DNA of 64,000 nt. It comes from Fluoribacter dumoffii NY 23. GTDB taxonomy: Bacteria > Pseudomonadota > Gammaproteobacteria > Legionellales > Legionellaceae. Position numbers and translations under genes: made by a program. Under the pieces are notes generated by a model that worked only from the letters and a program-made list of their open reading frames with translations, did no database searches and was not told where the DNA came from. Positions 35,686-44,330 of this stretch are shown in pieces. Position 1 is the first letter of the stretch; the number at the start of each line of letters is the position of its first letter. Location of the stretch: the NCBI RefSeq assembly GCF_000236165.1, contig NZ_CM001373.1, positions 2,364,500-2,428,499 of the forward strand, read 5' to 3'.

Positions 35686-37335
35686 ATGAGAGAAAAAGTT
35701 ATCACTGGCAAAAAAATTATTTTTTCCCATTCGGTGGCAAAAGATCATTCAAAAAAACTATCCACTTTTATATCAGACAGGTTCTATTCTGTAAATCAAA
35801 GTCATAATAGTGCGATTGTTATCGGCTCAAGCCTTTCTCATCAAGATAAGGATATAGACGAAGATAGAATACTCGATAGTTCAGGGGTATGTGTTACAAC
35901 AGATAAAACCGGAGTTATTAATGGCGCACGAGTAACCGTTAATGATGGTTTGGGGGGCGGAGCGGGCGATCCAGAAGAAGATAAAGAAATTCATAAAGTA
36001 TCACATTGGTGTTGTGAAGCTTTTTTGGGCTCTGAGGAAAACATGGAAACAACATTAGCCTCAATTGGATCATCTACCTCTTCAAAGCATAAAGACTATG
36101 ATGCTCATGCTTCAATGGCGGCTTTTACTTACAAACATGAGCAAGAAGGACATTATTCTGGCGAATTTGCCAATATAGGCGATGGCTTGATTGTCATTAT
36201 GGACAAGCATCACAAGATCAAAAATTCTTTATGCGCGCGCCACATTTACCGAGGTTTTAATACCTGGACACCCTCATCAGTACAAATGTTTTCCTCAACT
36301 GCTAATAAAGATAATGTACTTATCAGGAAAACACTTGCATTAACTGAAGGTGATATTATTGTTTCAATGACGGATGGTATCTGGGGTGAATTGGCAACCC
36401 ATTTAATTTCCGAAACAGAAGATTACCGGGATTTAAATCTGGATCAAAAATCCTTTGAAGACTTGCTTGGTGGATTGGGTGATGCTTCATACCCTTCCAC
36501 ATTCAGCATAGCGCAAATCATCACCAACTACGCCATGTCTCAAAGTTTTCGACGAAGACAAACCTTGGTAGAATTAATTTTTGAAATGGAACAACAGAAT
36601 TTTCCTGAAAAATCTATAAAAACTGTCAGTGAAGCGTTGGCATACCTGGATAAAACAGGACAGCAAAAAACTGCAAATACCTTAAAAGATATCCTATTTC
36701 ATCAAGGTTTAAATGACGGGGTCGTTTATTCCAACACTGTTGAAATTCCATTAGAATTTGTGATGCAGGATCTGAAAAAACGTACTGTTGGTGATTGTTC
36801 GACAATTAACGTCCATCGAGTTCCCTATCAACTGGACGAACTGATACGATGTTTTATAATCCATCCTCAAAAACGTCTGCTTCTACTCCCTAAACTTGAA
36901 ATGGCCATCAAATCTGAGGCGAATTTGGATGAGGCATTTAAACGTCTTTCCAGGGAAGTAAAACAAACAGAAATTGATTCCAGTTTTTCTGAGCTCCATT
37001 TCAAACCCACATTCAAAAAAGAAGTTCTTGATAAAACGCACGCAGTCTTATTACACTATTATCGACTCTCCCCTCACCTGAGCAATAAAAAGCATTATCA
37101 ACAATGCCTGACTCATGTTAAGGAATACCTGGCACAAGAAAATTCTTGGGAAAAAGATGAATTTCCATTGTTATTATCCCTATTAGACAGCAAACTTAAA
37201 CCCCAAAAAGGAATTTTCCATACCTTCCTTGGCGTGAACCAGAAAAAACTGTATAAAGAATTCAGAAAACAGGTCGAATTGCAATTTTTGGGTGATGAAT
37301 CCAACAATAAACAACAGCTAAAAAATGAACTTTAA
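35686..37335 (+). CDS. lem3: Lem3: PP2C-fold dephosphocholinase
   Basis: 549 residues. Lem3 removes the phosphocholine that AnkX puts on Rab1, the only such pair known. The PP2C-type metal site is visible: ARVTVNDGLGGGAGDP (Asp87), FANIGDGLIVIMD (Asp166) and IIVSMTDGIWGELATH, the Asp-containing DG motif of the third ligand. The N-terminal two thirds are phosphatase fold; the remainder is helical. The gene is divergent from ankX with about 270 bp between, the same neighbourhood as in L. pneumophila (lpg0695-lpg0696). Identification relies on motif order plus this synteny. Confidence 0.9.
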   Translation: MREKVITGKKIIFSHSVAKDHSKKLSTFISDRFYSVNQSHNSAIVIGSSLSHQDKDIDEDRILDSSGVCVTTDKTGVINGARVTVNDGLGGGAGDPEEDKEIHKVSHWCCEAFLGSEENMETTLASIGSSTSSKHKDYDAHASMAAFTYKHEQEGHYSGEFANIGDGLIVIMDKHHKIKNSLCARHIYRGFNTWTPSSVQMFSSTANKDNVLIRKTLALTEGDIIVSMTDGIWGELATHLISETEDYRDLNLDQKSFEDLLGGLGDASYPSTFSIAQIITNYAMSQSFRRRQTLVELIFEMEQQNFPEKSIKTVSEALAYLDKTGQQKTANTLKDILFHQGLNDGVVYSNTVEIPLEFVMQDLKKRTVGDCSTINVHRVPYQLDELIRCFIIHPQKRLLLLPKLEMAIKSEANLDEAFKRLSREVKQTEIDSSFSELHFKPTFKKEVLDKTHAVLLHYYRLSPHLSNKKHYQQCLTHVKEYLAQENSWEKDEFPLLLSLLDSKLKPQKGIFHTFLGVNQKKLYKEFRKQVELQFLGDESNNKQQLKNEL

Positions 37336-37426
37336 GAGTAGAGTGCTTCCTGGAGGAGCGCTGTTTAATGGTACCGTATAAGCTATACTTGCTCATTATA
37401 CCTATCATTTTTCACTGAATAGTTTT

Positions 37427-38494
37427 ATGTCCCGAAAAATAATTCATATTGATATGGATTGCTTTTATGCAGCCATTGAGATAAGAGACAACCCTTTATT
37501 AAACAATAAACCTGTTGCCGTAGGCGGTTTAGCAAACCAACGCGGCGTCCTGTGCACGTGTAATTATATTGCTCGTCAATATGGGGTACATTCAGCAATG
37601 CCAACTGCTGTGGCACAGCGTTTATGCCCTGACTTAATTGTATTGCCGGTAAACATGCCTAAATATAAAGAGGTATCGCAATCAATAAACAGTATCTTTC
37701 GGCAATTTACTGATCTGGTAGAACCCTTATCCCTTGATGAAGCTTTTCTGGATGTCACGCATTCTTCCCATTGTCAAGGTAGTGCTACTTATATCGCGCA
37801 AGCGCTTCGAGAAACAATTGTTAAACAACACCAACTTACAGCATCTGCTGGCGTCGCACCTAACAAATTTCTAGCAAAAATAGCAAGTGCATGGAATAAA
37901 CCTAATGGTTTATTCGTCATTACCCCCGAGCACGTAGAGCAATTTATTAAAACTCTTCCCGTCAATAAATTATTTGGGGTAGGAAAAGTCACTGCATCAA
38001 AACTAAATCAACTGAATATTTTTACTTGTAATGATTTACAGGAATATCCTTTGGAGTTTTTAATCAAACACTTTGGAAAAATGGGGCAACAATTGTTTTA
38101 TCAGGCCCGGGGAATTGATAATCGCCCAGTGCAACCCAATCGCTTGCGCAAATCATTAAGCGTTGAAAAAACCTTCCAATACGATATTCATGATCCTCAA
38201 AAAGCGATGAGAGTAATCAGTGAGCTATATCAATCCTTAATTGTTAGAATCAAGGAAAATGCGGCCGATTTGTTGATAAAAAATCAGTTTATCAAGATAA
38301 AAATGAGTGATTTCAAATTAGTTTCAGCCGAAATTAAAAGCACCCAAATTAATTTGGAACGTTATAACGAATTATTTAAAAAAATTATTCCCCATGAATC
38401 CAAACCTATTCGACTTCTTGGGATAGGAGTTCATTTTGCCCTTCCTTTGGCAGATAAGGATTATCACCAGCCCTCCTTGTTTGAAATTGAATAA
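37427..38494 (+). CDS. dinB: DNA polymerase IV (Y-family)
   Basis: 355 residues, standard for DinB, a translesion polymerase without proofreading. It opens RKIIHIDMDCFYAAIEIRD (first metal Asp and steric-gate Phe/Tyr region), has VEPLSLDEAFLDVT with the second acidic pair, ASAGVAPNKFLAKIAS, the HhH element LFGVGKVTASKLNQLN, and the little-finger domain beginning RKSLSVEKTF. The C-terminal SLFEIE is close to a beta-clamp-binding motif. It follows lem3 by 91 bp but need not be co-regulated. Confidence 0.96.
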   Translation: MSRKIIHIDMDCFYAAIEIRDNPLLNNKPVAVGGLANQRGVLCTCNYIARQYGVHSAMPTAVAQRLCPDLIVLPVNMPKYKEVSQSINSIFRQFTDLVEPLSLDEAFLDVTHSSHCQGSATYIAQALRETIVKQHQLTASAGVAPNKFLAKIASAWNKPNGLFVITPEHVEQFIKTLPVNKLFGVGKVTASKLNQLNIFTCNDLQEYPLEFLIKHFGKMGQQLFYQARGIDNRPVQPNRLRKSLSVEKTFQYDIHDPQKAMRVISELYQSLIVRIKENAADLLIKNQFIKIKMSDFKLVSAEIKSTQINLERYNELFKKIIPHESKPIRLLGIGVHFALPLADKDYHQPSLFEIE

Positions 38495-38692
38495 TATTTT
38501 CGGTTTTTTCCTGGCAATAAATGATTTTTTTTCTTTCTCTTTCGCGTCAAAAATTTTTGCAATTATCCCATGGATTAATCTTGGAGTCTGGTTCGTAAAG
38601 CAGTTTTTTGAACCGGTATTTCGCGTTTAAATGCCTTGCCTCCCCAGACTTTAAAAGGCTGTATGAACAGCCCGATTCTCGTTGGTCTTGTC

Positions 38693-39436
38693 TTATGCTA
38701 CAAAAGTGAGGTTGAACATAACCCCATTAGTGTAGAAATGATTTAAACTTAATCCATCACCGAGGGTCTGACCAGGTGCACGAGCCAGTTTGCTTTTACC
38801 CCAATCCGCAAACTCATAACCCACGCCAACTTGCCAATTTTGATTCAACTCTTTTTGGATTCCTGCACCTACGGTGTAGGTAAATGCTGTTTCGGTATGT
38901 GATTTAAAATTGGGGTTAGCCACAGCTTCAAAAATCTTGGGAGTATTGTCGAAAGAATGAGCATCGTTAAAACCAACACCCACACTGCCACTTACCCAAG
39001 GCATTACCATAAATCCCATCTCAGCCAATAATTTTGCTTTTAATGCCACATGGGTATGCTGGATTTTATAACTGTAGGTATAGTTATCAAATTCCGGATC
39101 GGCATCATCCCAAATATCACCAGTAAGGCGAGCATCAGTAGTTGCAGCAACCGCTATACCTAATTGCCCCAGAAATGTGGGCGTCAATGAGCGTTGCAAA
39201 CCCAGGAATACCTCAAAATCAGCGAGAGCATTTGTATTGTTGTTCGCATCATAGGTTTTCTCAATTCCTTCTGCCAAATAAAAAGTCTGGGAATCCCCAC
39301 CTGTTGGCCATACGGGGCCAATACTCAACGCAGCAACATAATTAAAAGGCGCAACAGGCTCCCCCATAGTTCCTGCTACTGCATCAGTACTTAAAATACC
39401 CGCGATTAATCCAAATAAATAAAACTTATTTCTCAT
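38693..39436 (-). CDS. Outer-membrane beta-barrel protein (paralog of 24536 gene)
   Basis: 247 residues with a signal peptide (FYLFGLIAGILSTDAVAG). Repeating amphipathic strands and the ending NQNWQVGVGYEFADWGKSKLA...GVMFNLTFVA parallel the protein at 24536 (KHWRLGIGYRYVGLGDADFG...GIVQVSYLI). Both fit a small Legionella family of eight-stranded barrels. No ligand or activity can be deduced. The gene stands alone, with a good purine-rich ribosome site (AAGGAGT). Confidence 0.82.
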   Translation of the reverse strand: MRNKFYLFGLIAGILSTDAVAGTMGEPVAPFNYVAALSIGPVWPTGGDSQTFYLAEGIEKTYDANNNTNALADFEVFLGLQRSLTPTFLGQLGIAVAATTDARLTGDIWDDADPEFDNYTYSYKIQHTHVALKAKLLAEMGFMVMPWVSGSVGVGFNDAHSFDNTPKIFEAVANPNFKSHTETAFTYTVGAGIQKELNQNWQVGVGYEFADWGKSKLARAPGQTLGDGLSLNHFYTNGVMFNLTFVA

Positions 39437-39509
39437 TTAAACTCCTTGTCCACTTAAAATGATTAATTGATATAAAAAAACAGTAGATGTTTCACAAAAA
39501 AACCGATGA

Positions 39510-39983
39510 TTAGTTCAGTGAAAGATGGAAATCTTCTACCATATCATGAGGAGAAAACCCATCCCTATATTTAAAATGTTCGCAAATATGTATGAGAATA
39601 ATGTATTTTGCCTGGTGGTTTTTTTTCAGAGTCCAAGTGTGGGCTAAATCGGCGATTAGCTGTTGGCTGAAGGCAGCAGGTGATTGCCAAATTCGTGCAT
39701 GCCATGCTCCTTTGGTGCTCAAAATTATCTGATCTCCCTGAATTTCGCTCCCTACGAGTTCACATTCAAATTGTTGATCAAAATAAATTAGCTTGCCTAT
39801 CTGGTGCTCAGCAAAACCCGCAATACCCCGAAAAACTATATCGCTGCCTCGTAAGGTTATAATTAAATCTTCAGCATCGACTATGGGGAGAAAATCAGAT
39901 ATTGGTGCCCGTGAAGCATTTAAATCATTAAATTGCGCAACAACTCTATAAGCTTCCTGTTCATCATGCATCGTTTTATTCAT
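39510..39983 (-). CDS. SnoaL/NTF2-like domain protein
   Basis: 157 residues, soluble. The order helix (EQEAYRVVAQFNDLNASRA), strand IVDAEDLIITLRGSDIVFRGIAGF, helix, then long antiparallel strands (FECELVGSEIQGDQIILSTKGAWHARIW) and KYIILIHICEHFKY is the cone-shaped NTF2/SnoaL plan, as used in small isomerases, cyclases and adaptor domains. No catalytic residue set is recognised. It starts 34 bp after the mitochondrial-carrier gene on the same strand and may be co-transcribed. Confidence 0.6.
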   Translation of the reverse strand: MNKTMHDEQEAYRVVAQFNDLNASRAPISDFLPIVDAEDLIITLRGSDIVFRGIAGFAEHQIGKLIYFDQQFECELVGSEIQGDQIILSTKGAWHARIWQSPAAFSQQLIADLAHTWTLKKNHQAKYIILIHICEHFKYRDGFSPHDMVEDFHLSLN

Positions 39984-40017
39984 AACCTCATCAATCCCTT
40001 TCTTAATAAATCCTGTA

Positions 40018-40839
40018 TTACATTTTATTGGCGATATCTAAAATCATATATGCACCTGCTGTCGACAATGATTTATGAACCAAACGACAATTAAATCCTT
40101 TAAAAAAAGCGCTTACTCCATAGTTTTTGTATATTTGTGACGTAACTTCCCCAATTGAGTGCCTGGAGCCACTAGTACAAGCCTGTTGTTGGCTCTTGAT
40201 TACATCAAGGGGTGTTGTTGCCAAAGCAACCGGGGCTGAAGCGGCTGTAGCCCAAAAAATCGTTGACAAGAATGATTGTTTCTCACGTTTCGACTTCATT
40301 GCATTATACGTCATAAACAAATAAAACCAACTGGGGAAAGCCTTCCCCTGCGTTGCGGCACTACCGGCAAAAAAGCCCGGCAATCCCCTTTTCTGATAAA
40401 TATTTTGTGCTGCTTGCATAGGGGTGATGGGTTTTTCCTGATTCGCAACAGTTTTCATTTGTACTGTTTTGATATTTTCTATCGGACTAACGACAAGAGT
40501 ATCAAAAGAACTCGCAATGGTTGCCTTGACTACACCTCCAACAATCATGGGATACTGCAGTTTATCTACCTCTTTCGGCATATGGGTTATCAATAAAGGC
40601 CGGTATATTACTTTTCCTTGTTGACGAATAACACAGGACAAAAAGCCCGTAGAGAAATGGTTTAAACTGGCACTTGCAAACTGCTTTGTTACGGAATAGG
40701 AACTCAGGGACAGGTTCGTTTGAATTGCTACTTTCAATCGCTCTGCTGGATGTCCTACTAATGTAGTCATTGCTGTGTAACCCATACTAAAGGAATATGC
40801 ATCCCAAAGCGTCTTTTTTTCTTTTTTTTCCTGTGCCAT
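40018..40839 (-). CDS. Mitochondrial-carrier-family transporter (LncP-like), putative effector
   Basis: 273 residues built of three tandem repeats of about 90, each starting with the SLC25 signature Px[DE]xx[KR]: PAERLK (31-36), PIENIK (119-124) and PLDVIK (210-215). The second half-signature is visible in RGLPGFFAGS and YGVSAFFKGFNCRL. This family is confined to eukaryotes apart from the Legionella effector LncP, which is delivered by Dot/Icm into host mitochondria and carries nucleotides. This protein is either LncP itself or a paralog; the odd-numbered helices keep Pro kinks and salt-bridge residues, so transport is plausible. Substrate cannot be read from the motifs. Confidence 0.88.
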   Translation of the reverse strand: MAQEKKEKKTLWDAYSFSMGYTAMTTLVGHPAERLKVAIQTNLSLSSYSVTKQFASASLNHFSTGFLSCVIRQQGKVIYRPLLITHMPKEVDKLQYPMIVGGVVKATIASSFDTLVVSPIENIKTVQMKTVANQEKPITPMQAAQNIYQKRGLPGFFAGSAATQGKAFPSWFYLFMTYNAMKSKREKQSFLSTIFWATAASAPVALATTPLDVIKSQQQACTSGSRHSIGEVTSQIYKNYGVSAFFKGFNCRLVHKSLSTAGAYMILDIANKM

Positions 40840-41129
40840 TAAAACACCATCATCTCAAAACAAAAGGCGCGAATAATAGCATAGAGAACATTTTATGGAC
40901 ATCTCTTTCATAAATTTTCACGGCCAAGCTAGAAAAAAAGATCTGTGTCTCATTTATGATTAAAGATTTATATGTGGTAAATTCCGGGGACATTATTTAG
41001 TATTACTTATCTTCTTGATAATAAAAGAAATTAAAAAAAGCAGTCTTGTAAAAAAATAAGCAACTCCCTAAACGAGAATATTTTTCTTATTGTGATTTTA
41101 TTACTACTGACAAAGGAAATTAGTGTAAA

Positions 41130-43391
41130 ATGAATCGATTCATAATGGCAAATACTTTGTTTTTTGTGTTGAATCAGGCCCTTGCGGGTAATCCTGTCCT
41201 GTATTCTTTAGACAAACCTTTCCCCTCAAACATTTCCACACAAGGCGGAAGCGTCACGTCAACATATACTTTTACTAATAATCTTCCTTTTACTTTTAGA
41301 AAACCATTCCAGGTCACCCCGATCCTTTGTAGCTCTCCTAACCAGGAGTGCACGGCTACCGAAGCTGAATTTAAATACAAGGATCAATGTACAGGCAAAA
41401 AATTACAGCCTAAGGAAAGTTGCACCTACAGCATTACCCTGACGCCAAATAGCAGCGGCAGAAAAACTGTTCTACTGGCATATGGTGGATATGACAATAA
41501 TGTGGTGCATGTTCAACCCGCATTAACAACCGATGCAACAACAAATCCAGCAGGTCTTCTAGGAACAACCAATTTCCCTTCTGCACAACCTTTACCAAGC
41601 CAGGGATTTACAAATACAAATTATACCGTGACCTTTACATTTACGAATTATGAGGCAACGACAACAAATTTTACCCAAAAAATCACTCTAAATAACAATC
41701 CAAACCATCCTAATTTTTCAATTACGAGTAACAGCTGTATTCCCTCAGGAACAACCGGATCGTTAGCAAGTGGTCAACAATGCAGTATTACCGGAGTTTT
41801 CAATTCACCTGCAAATGGCTCATTCACTTTAGCAGCTGAATTAATAGGTAACCTTAGTTCCAATACTCTCTCTACATCAATTACGGTACGGGATGTTTCA
41901 TTTAACCAATTGATAGGTGTCGATTACAATCCTAACCACTATAGTAATAATTACCCCTTTAATTTTCACGATGTTTTTTATACCGGAACACTGAATAATC
42001 CGGCAGCCACAAATGTTTACGCAGAGCTGCAGCAACTGCAAAACGCTGGATTTACTACTGTTCGCTCATATCAAACAGAACCTTACAGCTGGATAGACCT
42101 TATTAAGCAGGCAAATGCTTTGGGAATGAAAGTCATTTATGAAGCTGTAATCCCTCAGCTTCCCCAAGATACCAATTACCCTGGATGTCCTTTAGGCGCT
42201 CAAAAATATATTCCTTGTGCAGCCGCTACCTTAAACACGGTCATTCAACAGGTTAGTCCGGAAGTATTCAACAATACTGTCATTCTTGTTTTAGCAGGAC
42301 ATGAAAATTATTGTAATGCAGGAGATACGGTCCCCCCATGCACGGGAACTTCAAATATTTCTTACCTCACGACTGCCGTGTCGATTTTGCGGGCAAACCT
42401 TGCTGCTCGAGGCATAACCACTCCTGTAGGCTCCGCAGTTCTTAGTGGGAATTTTGTCACCCCAAGTCCTGCAATTTCCGCTGACATGCAAACATTAATT
42501 AACTCATATTCTCCCACCGCGCCCTTAGCCTATGATCCTTACCCCTTTCAATTCGGCGTATCTCCCGCAACAGCCGCAATATGGACACCCCCATTAAGTT
42601 CAAGAGTGCAACCTACCAATTCTCTAGCTTGGGATTATATTAAGGTTGTAGGTTCAACAACCCCCCCGGCCTTACCTTTTGCTAATCCGCAACCATTTTA
42701 TACGGCGGGTCGTGTCTTGCTGGCAGCAGAAACAGGATGGGCAACAGCCGGTACTACGACTGGATATGCATGCAATTCTCCGGGTCCATGCGCTCCATCC
42801 GTGGCAAATGCTTCTGCTTATTTCCAAACTCTTTATAAATTGGGCGCCAGCAATTTTTTGCAAACATCGGGATATAAAATGGGGGTTTTGGCATTTGAGG
42901 CTTACGATGAACCAACCAAGGCGGGTCCAACTGCAGAACAAAATTACGGGTTATTTAATGCAGGTTGTATGCAAAAAGCTGCGGGTCTGGTTCCCAATAA
43001 TAAAATGGTGTCAGCGAGTGGATGCCAGGGTTATACCAAAGGTACCCTCTTAACCATCTTTGGGACAACACCGCCAACTCAACCATCATTTACAGTACAA
43101 ATTACTTATTCCTCGGGGCAACATCCTGCGGTTAAAGCCTCAATCCCTGCTAATTCTGGCTTAGCCCCCAACATCAATTCCGTAACGCCATGGCCACAAT
43201 TCCTAATCTATCAAGGAGCCAAAATTACTGTTTCTTCACCCACAAGCGGACAATCCTGTACCACTACAGCCACTGCAGTTACTGCGACCCCTCCTTATTC
43301 CATTACTTTCGGGCCAGTGACTTGCAAAAAGCCTCCACCAAGCAGCATGGGATGTTTTGGTCTGGGCTGTCAATTGTCGAACCCTTTTTAA
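41130..43391 (+). CDS. Secreted GH17-like beta-1,3-glucanase/transglycosylase
   Basis: 753 residues with a signal peptide ending LNQALAG. Residues about 25-110 form a beta module with TSTYTFTNNLPFTFRKP and Cys-rich GKKLQPKESCTYSITLTP, shared with the propeller protein at 22216; a second Ig-like module follows to about 255. The catalytic part (about 265-620) starts IGVDYNPNHY and has GFTTVRSYQTEPYSWIDLI, AAETGWATAGTTTG (nucleophile Glu) and LAFEAYDEPTK, with EQNYGLF after it, typical of GH17 laminarinases and transferases of plants, fungi and some bacteria. It may digest fungal, algal or amoebal beta-glucans. Type II secretion is likely but not shown. Confidence 0.8.
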   Translation: MNRFIMANTLFFVLNQALAGNPVLYSLDKPFPSNISTQGGSVTSTYTFTNNLPFTFRKPFQVTPILCSSPNQECTATEAEFKYKDQCTGKKLQPKESCTYSITLTPNSSGRKTVLLAYGGYDNNVVHVQPALTTDATTNPAGLLGTTNFPSAQPLPSQGFTNTNYTVTFTFTNYEATTTNFTQKITLNNNPNHPNFSITSNSCIPSGTTGSLASGQQCSITGVFNSPANGSFTLAAELIGNLSSNTLSTSITVRDVSFNQLIGVDYNPNHYSNNYPFNFHDVFYTGTLNNPAATNVYAELQQLQNAGFTTVRSYQTEPYSWIDLIKQANALGMKVIYEAVIPQLPQDTNYPGCPLGAQKYIPCAAATLNTVIQQVSPEVFNNTVILVLAGHENYCNAGDTVPPCTGTSNISYLTTAVSILRANLAARGITTPVGSAVLSGNFVTPSPAISADMQTLINSYSPTAPLAYDPYPFQFGVSPATAAIWTPPLSSRVQPTNSLAWDYIKVVGSTTPPALPFANPQPFYTAGRVLLAAETGWATAGTTTGYACNSPGPCAPSVANASAYFQTLYKLGASNFLQTSGYKMGVLAFEAYDEPTKAGPTAEQNYGLFNAGCMQKAAGLVPNNKMVSASGCQGYTKGTLLTIFGTTPPTQPSFTVQITYSSGQHPAVKASIPANSGLAPNINSVTPWPQFLIYQGAKITVSSPTSGQSCTTTATAVTATPPYSITFGPVTCKKPPPSSMGCFGLGCQLSNPF

Positions 43392-43450
43392 GGGAACCTT
43401 GAGATAATGTCCGAGAAAGCACCTCAATTCTTCCTTACTTTTTTCTTATA

Positions 43451-43493
43451 TCCCGTGGCATGTCCACGGGAATTATGAGGAGATTTTTTTCTT
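43451..43493 (+). terminator. Hairpin after GH17-like gene
   Basis: A perfect eight-base-pair stem (TCCCGTGG with CCACGGGA, five-base loop), about 60 bases after the stop. A TTTTTTT tract follows only 13 bases later, so it is a weak terminator candidate. Confidence 0.4.
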
Positions 43494-43555
43494 TCCTTTC
43501 ATCCCTGTTTCACTGCACATTGTCAATGCAAATTAAAATCACTCTGTTCAAATTA

Positions 43556-43585
43556 TTGACATATTACTGTGTTTTGGTGTAATAT
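43556..43585 (+). promoter_or_regulatory. Sigma-70-type promoter for gene at 43634
   Basis: A perfect TTGACA -35 and TAATAT -10 with an 18-base spacer, ending 48 bases before the start codon. It is among the best consensus promoters in the window. Confidence 0.7.
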
Positions 43586-43633
43586 TTCGCCACCTTGTTT
43601 CAATGTGGAACACCAATAAAAGAGAGATACATC

Positions 43634-44233
43634 ATGCAAACGAAATTTTATAAACCACAACCTATCCCTAAAACAAGCAAAGAAGCTTTTGCTTTATTAA
43701 GCGATCCTCATAATAATGATGTAGAGAATATGGGAAGAATTATATTTAATTTTAAACAATTAGTGAGTAAAGACGAAAGTGTTCTAACTTCTCATGCCCT
43801 TTCAAATTCCAGGATAAATGATAATCAAAAATTTATCGACGATCTCGATTCTCGCTTTGCCAGATTACAAAAAGCCATAATAGAAAAAAGGCTTTACCCT
43901 ACTTTGTTCGGTGACGTGTGTAAGATTAAGGAAGACTTGCAAGTAATTTCAGCGTATTATCAATCCCAATTGAAAAAGGGACAGCCCATTGTTCAAACCT
44001 ACTTGAGACAGGCCCAACATAAGAGTAGTCCACTTACAGCCTTGGCATCTGACGTTTCACATGGCAAACATCCAATACATGATAAAAAAGATACAGATCT
44101 TTTAACCAAATATATCGTTAATTATTGTGCAAACCACAACATGCAGGGAGCGATAAAGCAAATTTCGGAGATTGTCCAAAAACCTTATCTATTCGACCAT
44201 AGCGACGATCCTAAATTCTCCTATCTCCAATAA
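43634..44233 (+). CDS. Hypothetical soluble helical protein
   Basis: 199 residues from the ATG at 43634; the GTG-type open frame upstream overlaps the promoter and is rejected. No signal peptide or membrane helix. Mostly helical and charged (NMGRIIFNFKQLVSKDES, FIDDLDSRFARLQKAI, KIKEDLQVISAYYQSQLKKG). It has its own strong promoter and a strong terminator, so it is a highly expressed single-gene unit. Family not recognised; an effector is possible but without positive evidence. Confidence 0.65.
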   Translation: MQTKFYKPQPIPKTSKEAFALLSDPHNNDVENMGRIIFNFKQLVSKDESVLTSHALSNSRINDNQKFIDDLDSRFARLQKAIIEKRLYPTLFGDVCKIKEDLQVISAYYQSQLKKGQPIVQTYLRQAQHKSSPLTALASDVSHGKHPIHDKKDTDLLTKYIVNYCANHNMQGAIKQISEIVQKPYLFDHSDDPKFSYLQ

Positions 44234-44240
44234 TATTTTA

Positions 44241-44270
44241 GAGAAAAGTACCTTAGGGTACTTTTCTCTT
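44241..44270 (+). terminator. Strong Rho-independent terminator
   Basis: A perfect 12-base-pair stem (GAGAAAAGTACC with GGTACTTTTCTC, four-base loop) followed by TTTG, seven bases after the stop of the gene at 43634. Confidence 0.85.
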
Positions 44271-44330
44271 TGTCAAAGCCCTAATAGTAGTGATATCTTT
44301 TTTGCAAAAGGGATTACGGGGCAAATAAGC

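Noticed and set aside
38436..38630. 64-codon ORF overlapping the end of dinB
   Set aside because: Out of frame with dinB, Phe-rich low-complexity translation, no start signals.
38510..38700. Repeat or CRISPR-like structure in T-rich spacer
   Set aside because: Only homopolymer T tracts; no regularly spaced repeats here or anywhere in the window.
42672..43053. Antisense and shifted ORFs inside the GH17-like gene
   Set aside because: They are shadows of the strongly coding main frame.
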